Source: Leishmania infantum JPCM5
Taxonomy: Eukaryota > Euglenozoa > Kinetoplastea > Trypanosomatida > Trypanosomatidae
DNA: 64,000 nt
Assembly: GCF_000002875.2 (NCBI RefSeq)
Contig: NC_009408.2
Span: forward strand, 800,090-864,089
Direction of reading: 5' to 3'
This document shows, piece by piece, positions 42,451 through 51,494 of this stretch. The position numbers and the translations under genes are program-made. The notes below the pieces were generated by a model. That model was not told the DNA's origin and did not search any database. It worked only from the letters and a program-made list of their open reading frames with translations. Within the stretch, counting starts at the first letter, position 1. Every line of letters begins with the position of its first letter.

Positions 42451-43746
42451 TTAATCGGTCGCCACCTTCAGCTTCGCAACGCGCAGGTGCTGAAGGTAGG
42501 ACTCCGCGCCGCACGAGTGAGCGTACACTCCACCAGTGAACGCCGCCGTCGCGTCTTTGCCAACGAACATGTCCAGGATGCGCTGGCCACCGGGGTGGTT
42601 CGAGTACCAGATGACGTCCTTGCTGCTGTGCGTGTAGCCAGCGCCCGTCGGAATGCTGCGCATCAGGTCAATCACGTCGTTGTTGATGACAGTCAGCTTG
42701 CGGCCCTTCGCCACCTCATCCTGGACTTTCTCCCAAGTCCACTCCGCGGAGATGGGGATGTCGAGCTGGTCTAGCCGGGTCTGTGCCTGCTCCATCGCCT
42801 TCCTCGACTTCTTTAGCAGCATCTTGTTGAAGTTAGCGTCGATGACATCTTTCGGCGTGCGCACGAGGTTCTTGGCACCACCAAGAAACGACACCGCGCG
42901 GATGATCCACTTGGTGGGGTCGTAGTGGTACCACTTGATCCCGTTGCGGTAGTCCTGGGCAAACTCGTGGTGGAAGTTGTGATAGCCCTCGCCGAAGGTG
43001 AACAGCGCGCACACGAAGGAGTCGTGCGACGAGTGGCGGTCCGAGTAGTTCTGCACCGCAGCGAAGAGGTTCGTATGAGCCAGGCTGTTGATGAAGAAGG
43101 TGCAGTGGTGAACGAACACGATCTTCGCGAGGGCGGCGTAGAAGTACCCACCGAGCCAGTCACCCCAGCCGAGGCCGCAGATCACCGTGGGTAGGATGAC
43201 ACCGGAGAGCATCGCCATCTTAAAAAAGTGCTTGTGCTGGAACTGGATAACGTAGTTGTACTTGAAGTCCGACACGTCCACCTTGCCGAGCAGGGAGTAG
43301 TCCTGCTTCATGATCATCCACCCCATGTGCGAGAAAATGAAGCCGCGCTGCGCGTTGTAGGGGTCCTTCTCCGTGTCCACGTAACGGTGGTGAATGCGGT
43401 GGTTACGGCCCCACCACTTAGCCGAGCCTTCGAAAGAGCCCGCACCAGCGAAGGCGCACAGCCACTGGAACGCAGTGGAGGCCGTGTATGAGCGGTGTGA
43501 GAACAGACGGTGGTAGCCAACGGTGACGCCAAGGCAACCGTTGAACATGTAGAAAACCACGGCGGTGACAAACGTTTTCCACTGCAGCGGCACGCCCATG
43601 AACACGGCAGCGAGGACGCCAGCGATGGGAAGGCCCAGGACAGCCACGGCAACATAGTTGATCTCATAGTTGCCCTCTTGGTACGTGGGCTGGCGGCGCG
43701 TGGTCTCCTCCGTCATATCCTTACCCTTCTTCTCCACCGAGGTCAT
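42451..43746 (-). CDS. Delta-9 acyl-CoA desaturase with C-terminal cytochrome b5 domain
   Basis: A 431-residue OLE1/SCD-type desaturase that introduces the delta-9 double bond into saturated acyl-CoA at the ER. The three di-iron histidine boxes are present: HRLFSH (79-84), HRIHH (116-120) and HNFHH (256-260). Four transmembrane segments lie in two hydrophobic pairs, about 30-75 and 178-222. The C-terminal region at about 330-425 is cytochrome b5-like, with the heme-binding HPGG and a second His in the motif AHSCG, so the electron donor is fused to the enzyme as in fungal OLE1. The frame extends upstream to a GTG; the ATG at 43744-43746 is used, and Met11 is an alternative. Function is near certain. 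Confidence 0.95.
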   Translation of the reverse strand: MTSVEKKGKDMTEETTRRQPTYQEGNYEINYVAVAVLGLPIAGVLAAVFMGVPLQWKTFVTAVVFYMFNGCLGVTVGYHRLFSHRSYTASTAFQWLCAFAGAGSFEGSAKWWGRNHRIHHRYVDTEKDPYNAQRGFIFSHMGWMIMKQDYSLLGKVDVSDFKYNYVIQFQHKHFFKMAMLSGVILPTVICGLGWGDWLGGYFYAALAKIVFVHHCTFFINSLAHTNLFAAVQNYSDRHSSHDSFVCALFTFGEGYHNFHHEFAQDYRNGIKWYHYDPTKWIIRAVSFLGGAKNLVRTPKDVIDANFNKMLLKKSRKAMEQAQTRLDQLDIPISAEWTWEKVQDEVAKGRKLTVINNDVIDLMRSIPTGAGYTHSSKDVIWYSNHPGGQRILDMFVGKDATAAFTGGVYAHSCGAESYLQHLRVAKLKVATD

Positions 43747-44332
43747 CGTTAATAGCACAGAAAAAAAAACCTGTCGCAAGAACACGCTGACTGTTCGCAC
43801 AGTACGTCAGCAGTTAAACGAAGCCGTTGTTGTGTTATCCAGCCCGGACACCGCGCAAGGAAGGTTATCGACGACACAACAATATACGGCGAGAAACACG
43901 AGGAGGCACCAGCAAAGGGAAGCGGGGGAGGAGGGGAAGGGAAGATGGACGAGGGAAGTGTAGCGCATTGTAGACTTGGAGAACGTGGTCTGTCAGAAAG
44001 TGTGTGCTAGTGTGTGCAAGTGCCTGGTCTCACCAGCGCTGGCCTCGTGATTGGGGTGTGCCTACACTCTCAGCGGGTGCTGCTTCGTCGCAGCGTCTGC
44101 TCTGGCTCGCCTTTATTGTTCTGCTTTCGCGTTGCACAGTTCATCCTTTTTCCCCCTTTGGAGGAAAATAGAGGCGCACGTTTGCGAGTGCAAGCGCACA
44201 GTTAAAGTCTTACACGAAGTAGAACGTCATTTAAAAAAAAAACGAGAAGTGGTCACACGCACACGCACACGCACACGCATGTCAAGGAAAAGGACATGGG
44301 AACAGCACCGAATGCTAATAAGCAGTGCTGCG
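43747..44332. repeat. Intergenic with a CACACG hexamer repeat
   Basis: A run of about four CACACG units lies at 44254-44279, about 55 bases beyond the Notchless stop codon, next to an A-run at 44232-44242. The rest is leader of the desaturase gene, with pyrimidine tracts on the minus strand at about 43915-43960. No gene is visible. Confidence 0.65.
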
Positions 44333-45901
44333 TTAGTGAACCCAGATGCGCACGTGCTTGTCCTTCGAGCCTGTGGCCACCTTCTGCCCATCAGGGCTCC
44401 AGTCTGTCGCGTAAATCTCATCGCTATGACCGGACATGTCCTCGACAAGCTCCCGCTTCGCTACGGACCACAGCTTCACAGTGGTGTCCTTGCTGCCGGA
44501 CACCAGCATGCGAGAATCGAGACTCCAGCTGACGTGATACACCGCTGCCACGTGCCCGCGGAAGGTGGTGATGAACCTGCCGTCCTCTGCATTCCAGAGC
44601 TTCACGCTCTTGTCCGCTGAGCACGAGGCTAGCATCGTCCCATCCGGACTGAACTGGATGTGAAACACAACCCCCTGGTGACCTGTCATGCGCGCCACCG
44701 GTGTGACAGACTGCTGCGGATTCCACAAGAACATCGTATTGTCATCGGAGCAGCTTACAAGCCGCTCCGAACCGCCAAAGCGAGTCACCACAGCGTCGTA
44801 GCGCTTCCGTGCGTGCGCGCACATGTCCTCGCGTGCGCTGAACTTGCGATCCTCGTGGTCGAAAACGCCGGTGCGCGTGACAAGGTCTGTGCTGAGCGCC
44901 AAGAAATTGACCCAGTGCGCATGGCCGCGGAGCACGCACCACGGTGAGCCGGTGCCGGCATCCCACACTATTACCGTACGATCCTGTGAGGAAGAGTAGA
45001 TGCGGTCCTCGCCACCCCACTTCACACATGTGACGCACGACTGATGACCAGATAAGGAGCGCTCAAGCCCCGTTGCCATGTTCCATATCTTTAACGACGC
45101 GTCCTTGCTCGCCGAGACGAAGCGGTCGCACTGAGGGTTGCGGTGCAGCGGCTCCCACGAGACATGAGACACGTACTGGGTGTGCGCCTTGTGCTTCTTG
45201 CACCTAAAATCGCCGTAGCCACCGTTATGCGTCCAGTTGGCTAGAATCCCGTCCTTGCTTCCACTCACCAAGTAACGTCCATCCGGAGACCACGAGAGCA
45301 CCTGCACCCAGCTCGTGTGCGCCTTGAGCTCCTCCACGGGAGTGAGGGTGTTCATGTCCCAAATACGAATCTCCTTGTCGCCGCCACCCGTCGCCAACAC
45401 CTGGCTGTCTGGAGAAAAGGACACCACCAGCACGGCCTCACTGTGGCCGTCCAGCGTACCAGCGCAGCGCGTCACGGGACGAACGCGAAACACTGCCTGC
45501 GGCTTGTACATAATCTCCACCACCGTTTCCTCCGGTGCAACAAACTCGAGCTTCTCAACATCCTGCGGACGCACGCGCCGCCCCTCCTTCAGCATTCGCG
45601 CTACGTAGTCGTGCTTCTGCCTCCTGAAAAGGATGTCCTGCACGCTCCTGTTGATTTGCTCGCCATCGATGAAAAAAGCGTACGGAATCGTTTTCGCCTC
45701 TTCATCTTGCAGTAGTGAAGAGAGAAGCTCATCGAGCTGCTTCGGCGTCGCAGACGCAGGGAGCAGGATTTGAGTGCCGCTTGGTGTCCCGTGTTCATCC
45801 AAAAGCCGTACCATGATCTTCGGCGCCGTGCCGCCGTCTTCGTCGCTGTGCAGCTCCACGTCGCGAACGACGTCGCGCTTCTGCTTTTTCCGCACTGGCA
45901 T
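44333..45901 (-). CDS. NLE1: Notchless/Rsa4 ribosome-assembly WD40 protein
   Basis: A 522-residue protein with an NLE domain at about 28-140, containing the hallmark YKPQAVFRVRPVTRC, followed by an eight-bladed WD40 propeller to the C-terminus. Repeats are marked by DGHSEAV, AHTSWV, AHTQYV, GHQSCV, GHAHWV, GHQGVV, GHVAAV and GHSDEI. Rsa4/NLE1 binds the pre-60S particle through its propeller. The AAA+ protein Rea1/Midasin pulls on the NLE domain to release Rsa4, driving nucleolar-to-nucleoplasmic maturation. The insert in the fifth blade (VFDHEDRKFSAREDM) is typical of this family. The ATG at 45899-45901 follows a short leader. Assignment is firm. Confidence 0.96.
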   Translation of the reverse strand: MPVRKKQKRDVVRDVELHSDEDGGTAPKIMVRLLDEHGTPSGTQILLPASATPKQLDELLSSLLQDEEAKTIPYAFFIDGEQINRSVQDILFRRQKHDYVARMLKEGRRVRPQDVEKLEFVAPEETVVEIMYKPQAVFRVRPVTRCAGTLDGHSEAVLVVSFSPDSQVLATGGGDKEIRIWDMNTLTPVEELKAHTSWVQVLSWSPDGRYLVSGSKDGILANWTHNGGYGDFRCKKHKAHTQYVSHVSWEPLHRNPQCDRFVSASKDASLKIWNMATGLERSLSGHQSCVTCVKWGGEDRIYSSSQDRTVIVWDAGTGSPWCVLRGHAHWVNFLALSTDLVTRTGVFDHEDRKFSAREDMCAHARKRYDAVVTRFGGSERLVSCSDDNTMFLWNPQQSVTPVARMTGHQGVVFHIQFSPDGTMLASCSADKSVKLWNAEDGRFITTFRGHVAAVYHVSWSLDSRMLVSGSKDTTVKLWSVAKRELVEDMSGHSDEIYATDWSPDGQKVATGSKDKHVRIWVH

Positions 45902-46579
45902 GGCTGTGGACCTTCCACAACGGCACTGCAGCAGCGAGTACTGGAGCTAGTAGTGAAACTCCACGAAATCGAGAAGACCCGCTGCCGCTTGGCGATACTG
46001 TTTTATAAGAAAAAGAGGAGGCGTCAGTATAGGCGTGTGGGACAGGGGTGGGGGTGGGCGGAGGGAGCCGCATAAAAACGGGGCACGAGAGAACAAACAA
46101 GTCGAGATGAGAATAAAAGCGGAGGATGGACGGATACACACATGTAAGCATGAAAAGAGAGGTGCGCTGTGAATAGCATGTGATACATTCGCGATGGAAG
46201 AAACGATGCTGCTGCAGGGAGGTTACCGCCAACAGGCAGGAGTTGGGTGAAAGCGAGAGCGGCACAGACGGTGCGAGGAAGCGAGAAATACAATTCTCGA
46301 AAGGCGCGGGTCTTTTTGTTTTTTTTTTCCAGCCACGCTGCTTCTACTTTTCGTCATGACCACGATGCCGTGAGGCACACGCTGTACCCCGTGACTCCTT
46401 CTCTGTACCTGAATCCCCCATTCCCTTCCCTCGCTCGGTCAGAGTGCTCGCGGTCATGGGAGAAAGGGTCATTTGAGAGCAGCAAAATACCGAAACGATA
46501 AAAAACGCCGCACAACTTCTCATAAGCACGACCTTTGCACCCCTTAGGGACAACGGAAGCAATGTCAGAAGAAGCAGAG
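45902..46579. other. Intergenic, no gene seen
   Basis: Leader of Notchless, with a minus-strand pyrimidine-rich stretch near 46009-46070, and trailer of the DHHC-type gene. A T-run lies at 46320-46328. Confidence 0.65.
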
Positions 46580-47401
46580 CTAGAGTATGAAGCGCACCAA
46601 CGGCTCTTTGGCGTGCCGCCTGCGGCGCAGGAACTCTCTTGTCGTCCAACCACGCCGCAACACGAACATCTGAAATCCGAGAAGAGCGGTCAAGAACACG
46701 TCAAACACAAACACCAAAATTGCTCCAAAGTTTGTGATGGCGTCACCGTGCGCGAGGGTCCACAGGGCATACTTGTACAAGAGGTAGCTGAGGTTTGCAA
46801 CGCCGGTTACAAGACAGCACAGGAACAAACGCCTGTTACGGTCACCGACGCAGTTGCCGATAAAGTAGCAGTGGTGGTCCATCTGCTTGATGTGGGAGCC
46901 ACAACGCCGGCAGTAAGAAATGCCGTCATGCCCTTCCGCCGAAGCACTACGGGAGATGACCTGGGGTACACTAAAAACGCACGACGCGTAAAAGAGCGCG
47001 AAGAGCCCCACGAGGACGAGATAAGCAACATCCGAGGAGTGACACTGGACCAGCAGTGACAACTGCACACCTCGCAAATACGGCAGGTGGTCGACCAGGT
47101 CCCACACAAAAAAGAGCGGGTTGCAGGCTCGAGCATCAGCGTTTCCGCCCGTCTTGGTTCGAGCCACGAACATCACGATGTAATACTGCCACGCGAAGGA
47201 GAGAGTGACGAGGGCGACATGTGCTCTGCCAAGGATGCGCGACCGAGTATGCACCGACTGAGGCGCGTGCTGAGACATGCACATGGCCTCGCTCACAAAG
47301 CACTTGCCAAAAACGAAGTTGCCGAGCATCAAGATAGCCGGTAGGAACAGTGCCGCATACACCGCCCCCCACGACGTGAGTGCCTCCTCCCATGTCGTCA
47401 T
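46580..47401 (-). CDS. DHHC-family protein S-acyltransferase with reduced Cys-rich domain
   Basis: A 273-residue membrane protein with hydrophobic segments at about 12-32, 60-80, 112-146, 192-212 and 223-248. The catalytic tetrad DHHC is at 175-178, followed by the usual NCVG and Asn/Phe spacing. DHHC enzymes transfer palmitate to protein Cys, mainly at Golgi, endosome or plasma membrane. The zinc-binding domain is unusual: only YCRRCGSH precedes the tetrad. The standard first Cys pair is absent, and a His replaces the third Cys of the second half. DHHCY replaces DHHCP. The ATG is at 47399-47401. The family is clear. Activity may be altered, so it could also be a pseudoenzyme. Confidence 0.85.
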   Translation of the reverse strand: MTTWEEALTSWGAVYAALFLPAILMLGNFVFGKCFVSEAMCMSQHAPQSVHTRSRILGRAHVALVTLSFAWQYYIVMFVARTKTGGNADARACNPLFFVWDLVDHLPYLRGVQLSLLVQCHSSDVAYLVLVGLFALFYASCVFSVPQVISRSASAEGHDGISYCRRCGSHIKQMDHHCYFIGNCVGDRNRRLFLCCLVTGVANLSYLLYKYALWTLAHGDAITNFGAILVFVFDVFLTALLGFQMFVLRRGWTTREFLRRRRHAKEPLVRFIL

Positions 47402-48336
47402 TGGGCCGGGTGCACTTTCGGTGGCCCCGGGGAGACGTCAAATATGATTGCCAAAGCGAGAAAGTCACCCTCTCCCGTTCTCCACCGGCTTGCCCTCTCC
47501 TTTTTCGTTGCCCCAGCCCCTCCATGTCATGGAAAGGGAACCAACGTATGCAATGTGAAGTCGAAGAAAGAAGAAAACACAAAAAGGGGGAAGGAGAGGT
47601 GAAGGTCAGCCACCACCAGATTGATCATCATCGGGGGGAAGGGCAACAGTGAGTGCAGTTCAACAAATTTCAAACCGGTACAACAGCATGCCGACGGCAT
47701 CCATCACCCCTAGCGAAATGTGGCTCGACTTGCTTGCTCTAACGATCAGTACCCAATGATGCACGCCACACCTCCACCTTCTAGGACTGCTATTTCGTTC
47801 TCGACTTTTTTCTCGCTCAGTTCTTGTGCATTCTCTGCTTTGTGCAAAGTCAAGCTTTCCCCATCGCACCCTGCTGAAAGACTAGTCAGCGTCCAACGTG
47901 GCCAAGCCGTGGAAGCATGATGGTAATGGTGGTGGGGAGTAACAGAGCAACTACCGCGGCAGCGGTGCGGTCCTCTCGTCTGAATGGGGGAGGATCCACC
48001 GCTGCGGATTGACCGCACGAGGGTTGACTGAGTCCTTACCCCTCGTCCTTACCCCTCGTCCTCGCTGTTTCCGCCACCCACTGCGTGAAGACAATCGGTG
48101 GCGAGCACCGATAGCTGCATGTCCCGGAATGCACAGAAGCAAAACAAAAGTGCTGAGTTACAAGTGCGATCGACCGGCAAAAACGGAGGGAAGCCCTCTA
48201 AAAGAAAATGAGCAGCTGGCTGACCGAGGAGCGCAAACAGTGCTGCGCAGAGAGAGGATGAAGATGCAGCAGCGTTACATCACCGAGCGAACTACAAGCA
48301 GGGCAAAAGCAAAAGAAAGACGAAGATGAGAAGCAC
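47402..48336. repeat. Intergenic with a short tandem repeat
   Basis: A 13-base unit (TCCTTACCCCTCG) occurs twice in tandem at 48033-48058. The remainder is leader and trailer, with no codon-biased frame. Confidence 0.6.
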
Positions 48337-50778
48337 TCACTCCCTCTCACCATCTCGCTTGCGCTTTCGACTACCGGCCCCTGGCTCGCGCACTGCGGTG
48401 ATACCAACAATCTCCTCAAACTCCGTCGTTGGCGCCGTCACGGTGCTCACATTCTCGGCAGCTAGGGTTTCCGAGAAAGATGCGTACTTGGCAGCTGATG
48501 AGCTCAGTCTACCCATCCTTCGGAGAGTCTCTTTCGAGAGCAAAGTGGTGCCGAGGTCCTTCTCGTGCTCCCATGGCTGCGCCATCTCCTTGAAGAACCC
48601 CCGGGCAACCGCGACGGCAGCATCAACGCTCAGATTGGTGTTGTTCTTCAGGCACTGCACGATCCAGCGTGGAATCTTCTTGACTTTGTCATTGAGCGCG
48701 AAGCGCTTATCGACCAGAAGCATCATTCCGTAGTCTGTCTTGTTGCGCAGCACCCGCCCGATGCACTGCGACGCCTGGCGCATTGCATCGAAGTTGCGAA
48801 ACTCGCTTTCTGATATGCCAAGGCACACCTCCATCCAGTGCATCCGCTGTCGCAGGGGCTCATCGTTCGGGGGCAAAAAGGGAACACCGAACATAACCAC
48901 GGCACGACCGTAATGGCGATCGAAATCGATTCCCTCTGCGATCTTGCCGCGAGCAATCGACATGAATATGGCGCCGCGCCCAATGTCGCAAGCTCGGCGG
49001 TAGTTGGCGAGTGCAACCGACGTCTCCTCCACACCCTGAGTCTCGACAAAGATGAGCTTGTGCTTCGCCAGCTTCTGCAGAAACCCAGAGCTGTGCCAAG
49101 CGAGCAGCACCTCGCCCATGTACTGGTACCCCGTGAAGAAGCACACCATCCCGTCAGGAACCGTCTTTGCCAGCTCGAGTAGCAGGCTCTCGTACGCCGA
49201 TGTAACGAGCGCCTGCGCAGTTGGGTTCGTGCGCACCTTGAAACTACTGGTGACCTCCTCAGCTGTGATGCTCACGCTCTCCGAGCTGCGGGTCACAATC
49301 ACTGGCGCAATGCACTTGCGTGACAGGGTCATTTGAAACGACTTTGAGATGGCCGGGGTAAATCCCAGGATTTTCGGATAAATGTCCATGGGCGAGAGTG
49401 TGCCGGAGGTGAGGATGACACTGCGGTACCGGGCAAAAGTGTCCCGAAGCGCCAGAGAGGCGTCCACGCAGACGGTGCGGATGACGGGATCTGGAATCTG
49501 CGGCCGCGTTGGGTCAAATGCCTCGCACACCACTACGAACCCCGGTTTTTCGTACCGGTCATCCGTGTAGTACATGGAGAGCAGTGTGTACATCTGTGCG
49601 ATAAGCGCTACGGGGCGGTACTTGCCGGCATTCGTGACTTGCAGGGTTGTCAGCAGCACCTTCAGGCGCTCGGACAAGTAGCGGAAGTGGCTAATCTCCA
49701 GCGCGCATTCCTCTTTCAGCTTCGTGAGAAACGTCAGCGGGTCAGCCACGTATGTACGAGTGATGCGCGCCACAATGCGATGCGTAAAGTCGACAAGACG
49801 CTGCATGAATGCGAGAAAGTGGTTGGCCTGGCGCAACGACGCGGGAATGGCGCCCTCAGCTACGTTGGCCGGAATCGCAGGCGCCTCCACCAGTGCGCGC
49901 TGCTCTGGGTCGCGCGCCATCTCAGTCATAGCCAGCCCGTTCACGAGGCGGTCGTACTCATCCTGCAGCATCTGCCGGTTCGTCGCCTTCAAATGGTCCA
50001 GCTCCTTGCTCAAGTCCTTCATATTCTGCTTTGCGTCCAGGGAGTCTTTCTTCGTGAGGATGAGTGACATGGCCTCGATGCATACGTCGTCCACGTTGTG
50101 GCCCTCGTCCATCACGACAATCGTGTTCTCGTTCAGGAACTCCTTCGTCACCTCCGACACTACGGGATCCACCATGTACAGATACGAGTGCACGATAATG
50201 TCAACGACGGGGAGGGCCTTGCGCACCAGGTAGTAGGGACACACGTGGTGCTGCTCACCAAAGTCTTTCAAGTCGTCCAATGAGTACACACCTGGAGGAA
50301 GCTCTAATGGTGCTTGAGCCAGCGTGTCAAAATACCCGCATCGCCCTTCCTGCTGCCACGGAGCCGTGATCGAGCGACAGCCGGCGTCCACTTCGTCCGG
50401 GTGTATAAGCGAGGCGACGCTAGTCTCAATGCACAGGTTCTTTTTTGCTGTCAGACAGAGGCCACGCAGCGGTCGAAGCTGCTCGCCTTCCGCCTCCCAG
50501 TGCTTCAGCAGCTTCCGCATTTCGCCCATCGTCTTCACCATCTCCTCCACTGTTCGGGTGCAGTACACCACCTTCCGCTTCTCGTGGGCGTGGTGATGCA
50601 GATACGCGACCAAGATCGACAGCAGTGAGATTGTCTTTCCAGTGCCCGACGGCATCTCCAACACCATGTGTCCTCCCTTGTCAAGGCCGCGCTTCAGCTC
50701 CGTTATGTAGTCCAGCTGCTCCGGATAGATGTACTCGTACGGGAACACCACGAGCACATCCTCAACGTAGAGCTTCAT
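48337..50778 (-). CDS. XPD: XPD/Rad3 helicase of TFIIH
   Basis: An 813-residue 5'-3' DNA helicase of superfamily 2, the TFIIH subunit for nucleotide excision repair and transcription initiation. The N-terminus MKLYVEDVLVVFPYEYIYPEQ matches XPD and fixes the start at the ATG (50776-50778); the longer frame begins with GTG. Walker A is PSGTGKT (43-49). Cys116, Cys134, Cys147 and Cys180 correspond to the four iron-sulfur ligands. The DEAH box reads Asp224-Glu-Gly-His227. C-terminal helicase motifs include RGKIAEGIDFD, GVPFLPP and QCIGRVLRNKTDYG. The C-terminus is Arg/Lys-rich and diverges. Apart from the DEAH-to-DEGH change the protein looks fully functional. Confidence 0.96.
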   Translation of the reverse strand: MKLYVEDVLVVFPYEYIYPEQLDYITELKRGLDKGGHMVLEMPSGTGKTISLLSILVAYLHHHAHEKRKVVYCTRTVEEMVKTMGEMRKLLKHWEAEGEQLRPLRGLCLTAKKNLCIETSVASLIHPDEVDAGCRSITAPWQQEGRCGYFDTLAQAPLELPPGVYSLDDLKDFGEQHHVCPYYLVRKALPVVDIIVHSYLYMVDPVVSEVTKEFLNENTIVVMDEGHNVDDVCIEAMSLILTKKDSLDAKQNMKDLSKELDHLKATNRQMLQDEYDRLVNGLAMTEMARDPEQRALVEAPAIPANVAEGAIPASLRQANHFLAFMQRLVDFTHRIVARITRTYVADPLTFLTKLKEECALEISHFRYLSERLKVLLTTLQVTNAGKYRPVALIAQMYTLLSMYYTDDRYEKPGFVVVCEAFDPTRPQIPDPVIRTVCVDASLALRDTFARYRSVILTSGTLSPMDIYPKILGFTPAISKSFQMTLSRKCIAPVIVTRSSESVSITAEEVTSSFKVRTNPTAQALVTSAYESLLLELAKTVPDGMVCFFTGYQYMGEVLLAWHSSGFLQKLAKHKLIFVETQGVEETSVALANYRRACDIGRGAIFMSIARGKIAEGIDFDRHYGRAVVMFGVPFLPPNDEPLRQRMHWMEVCLGISESEFRNFDAMRQASQCIGRVLRNKTDYGMMLLVDKRFALNDKVKKIPRWIVQCLKNNTNLSVDAAVAVARGFFKEMAQPWEHEKDLGTTLLSKETLRRMGRLSSSAAKYASFSETLAAENVSTVTAPTTEFEEIVGITAVREPGAGSRKRKRDGERE

Positions 50779-51494
50779 GGCCAACCTATACACAACAAAT
50801 TCATATACATGTCGCACCCGGCCTGGAGGCGTTGCTGTCGCCTTGATGCAGCACTCCTGTCCCTTTGCGTCGCTGTGAGAGCGAACTGTGGAAGGATCCA
50901 CGGTGCAAGGGATAGAGGAGAATTCAATGGAATGGCGTTTGCGGGAAACTCAAAAAAAGGAAGGAAGTGAAGGGAAGTGGTCCGACACAAGAGAGAAACA
51001 AGAACAAGAATACAAAGGAAAACGCGCATGGATGGGCAATGAGGAGAAAGTCATCCGGGCAGCTCCTATGCACCCTCCCTTTCGAGGGCAATCAATGCCC
51101 CCCTCCCCCCACTGACGTGTACTTGTGTGCGTTTGTAGGGAACAGGGAGGAGACAGAAACAACTGCGCAGCTGATGTTCCACTGTTGTTGCTGTCGCTCG
51201 AGACGACCTCGCACTGCAACCTCAGGCGGCGGGTGCTACCATCACACCGCCCTAGCAACGGCACCGCATTGTATCGATAGTAGCGATAGTCGACGCCACA
51301 CCACACAACCTCCTGTATCCGCAGCCTTTTGCCCCTTCCTTGTCGGCGAAGGAGAGGGCCATCGTACTTTGTTATCCTAGTCACTTACAGCAGTGTCAGA
51401 AGTCGTACGATCAGCACACAGTAAAAAATAAAAACAGTGCCGAGAGAGAGGCACCACGCTTCTGGCTCCGTGTCTCCCGTCTGCTTGTATCCAC
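50779..51494. other. Intergenic, no gene seen
   Basis: Leader of XPD with a minus pyrimidine-rich stretch at about 50955-51010, and trailer of the cullin gene. No gene is visible. Confidence 0.65.
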
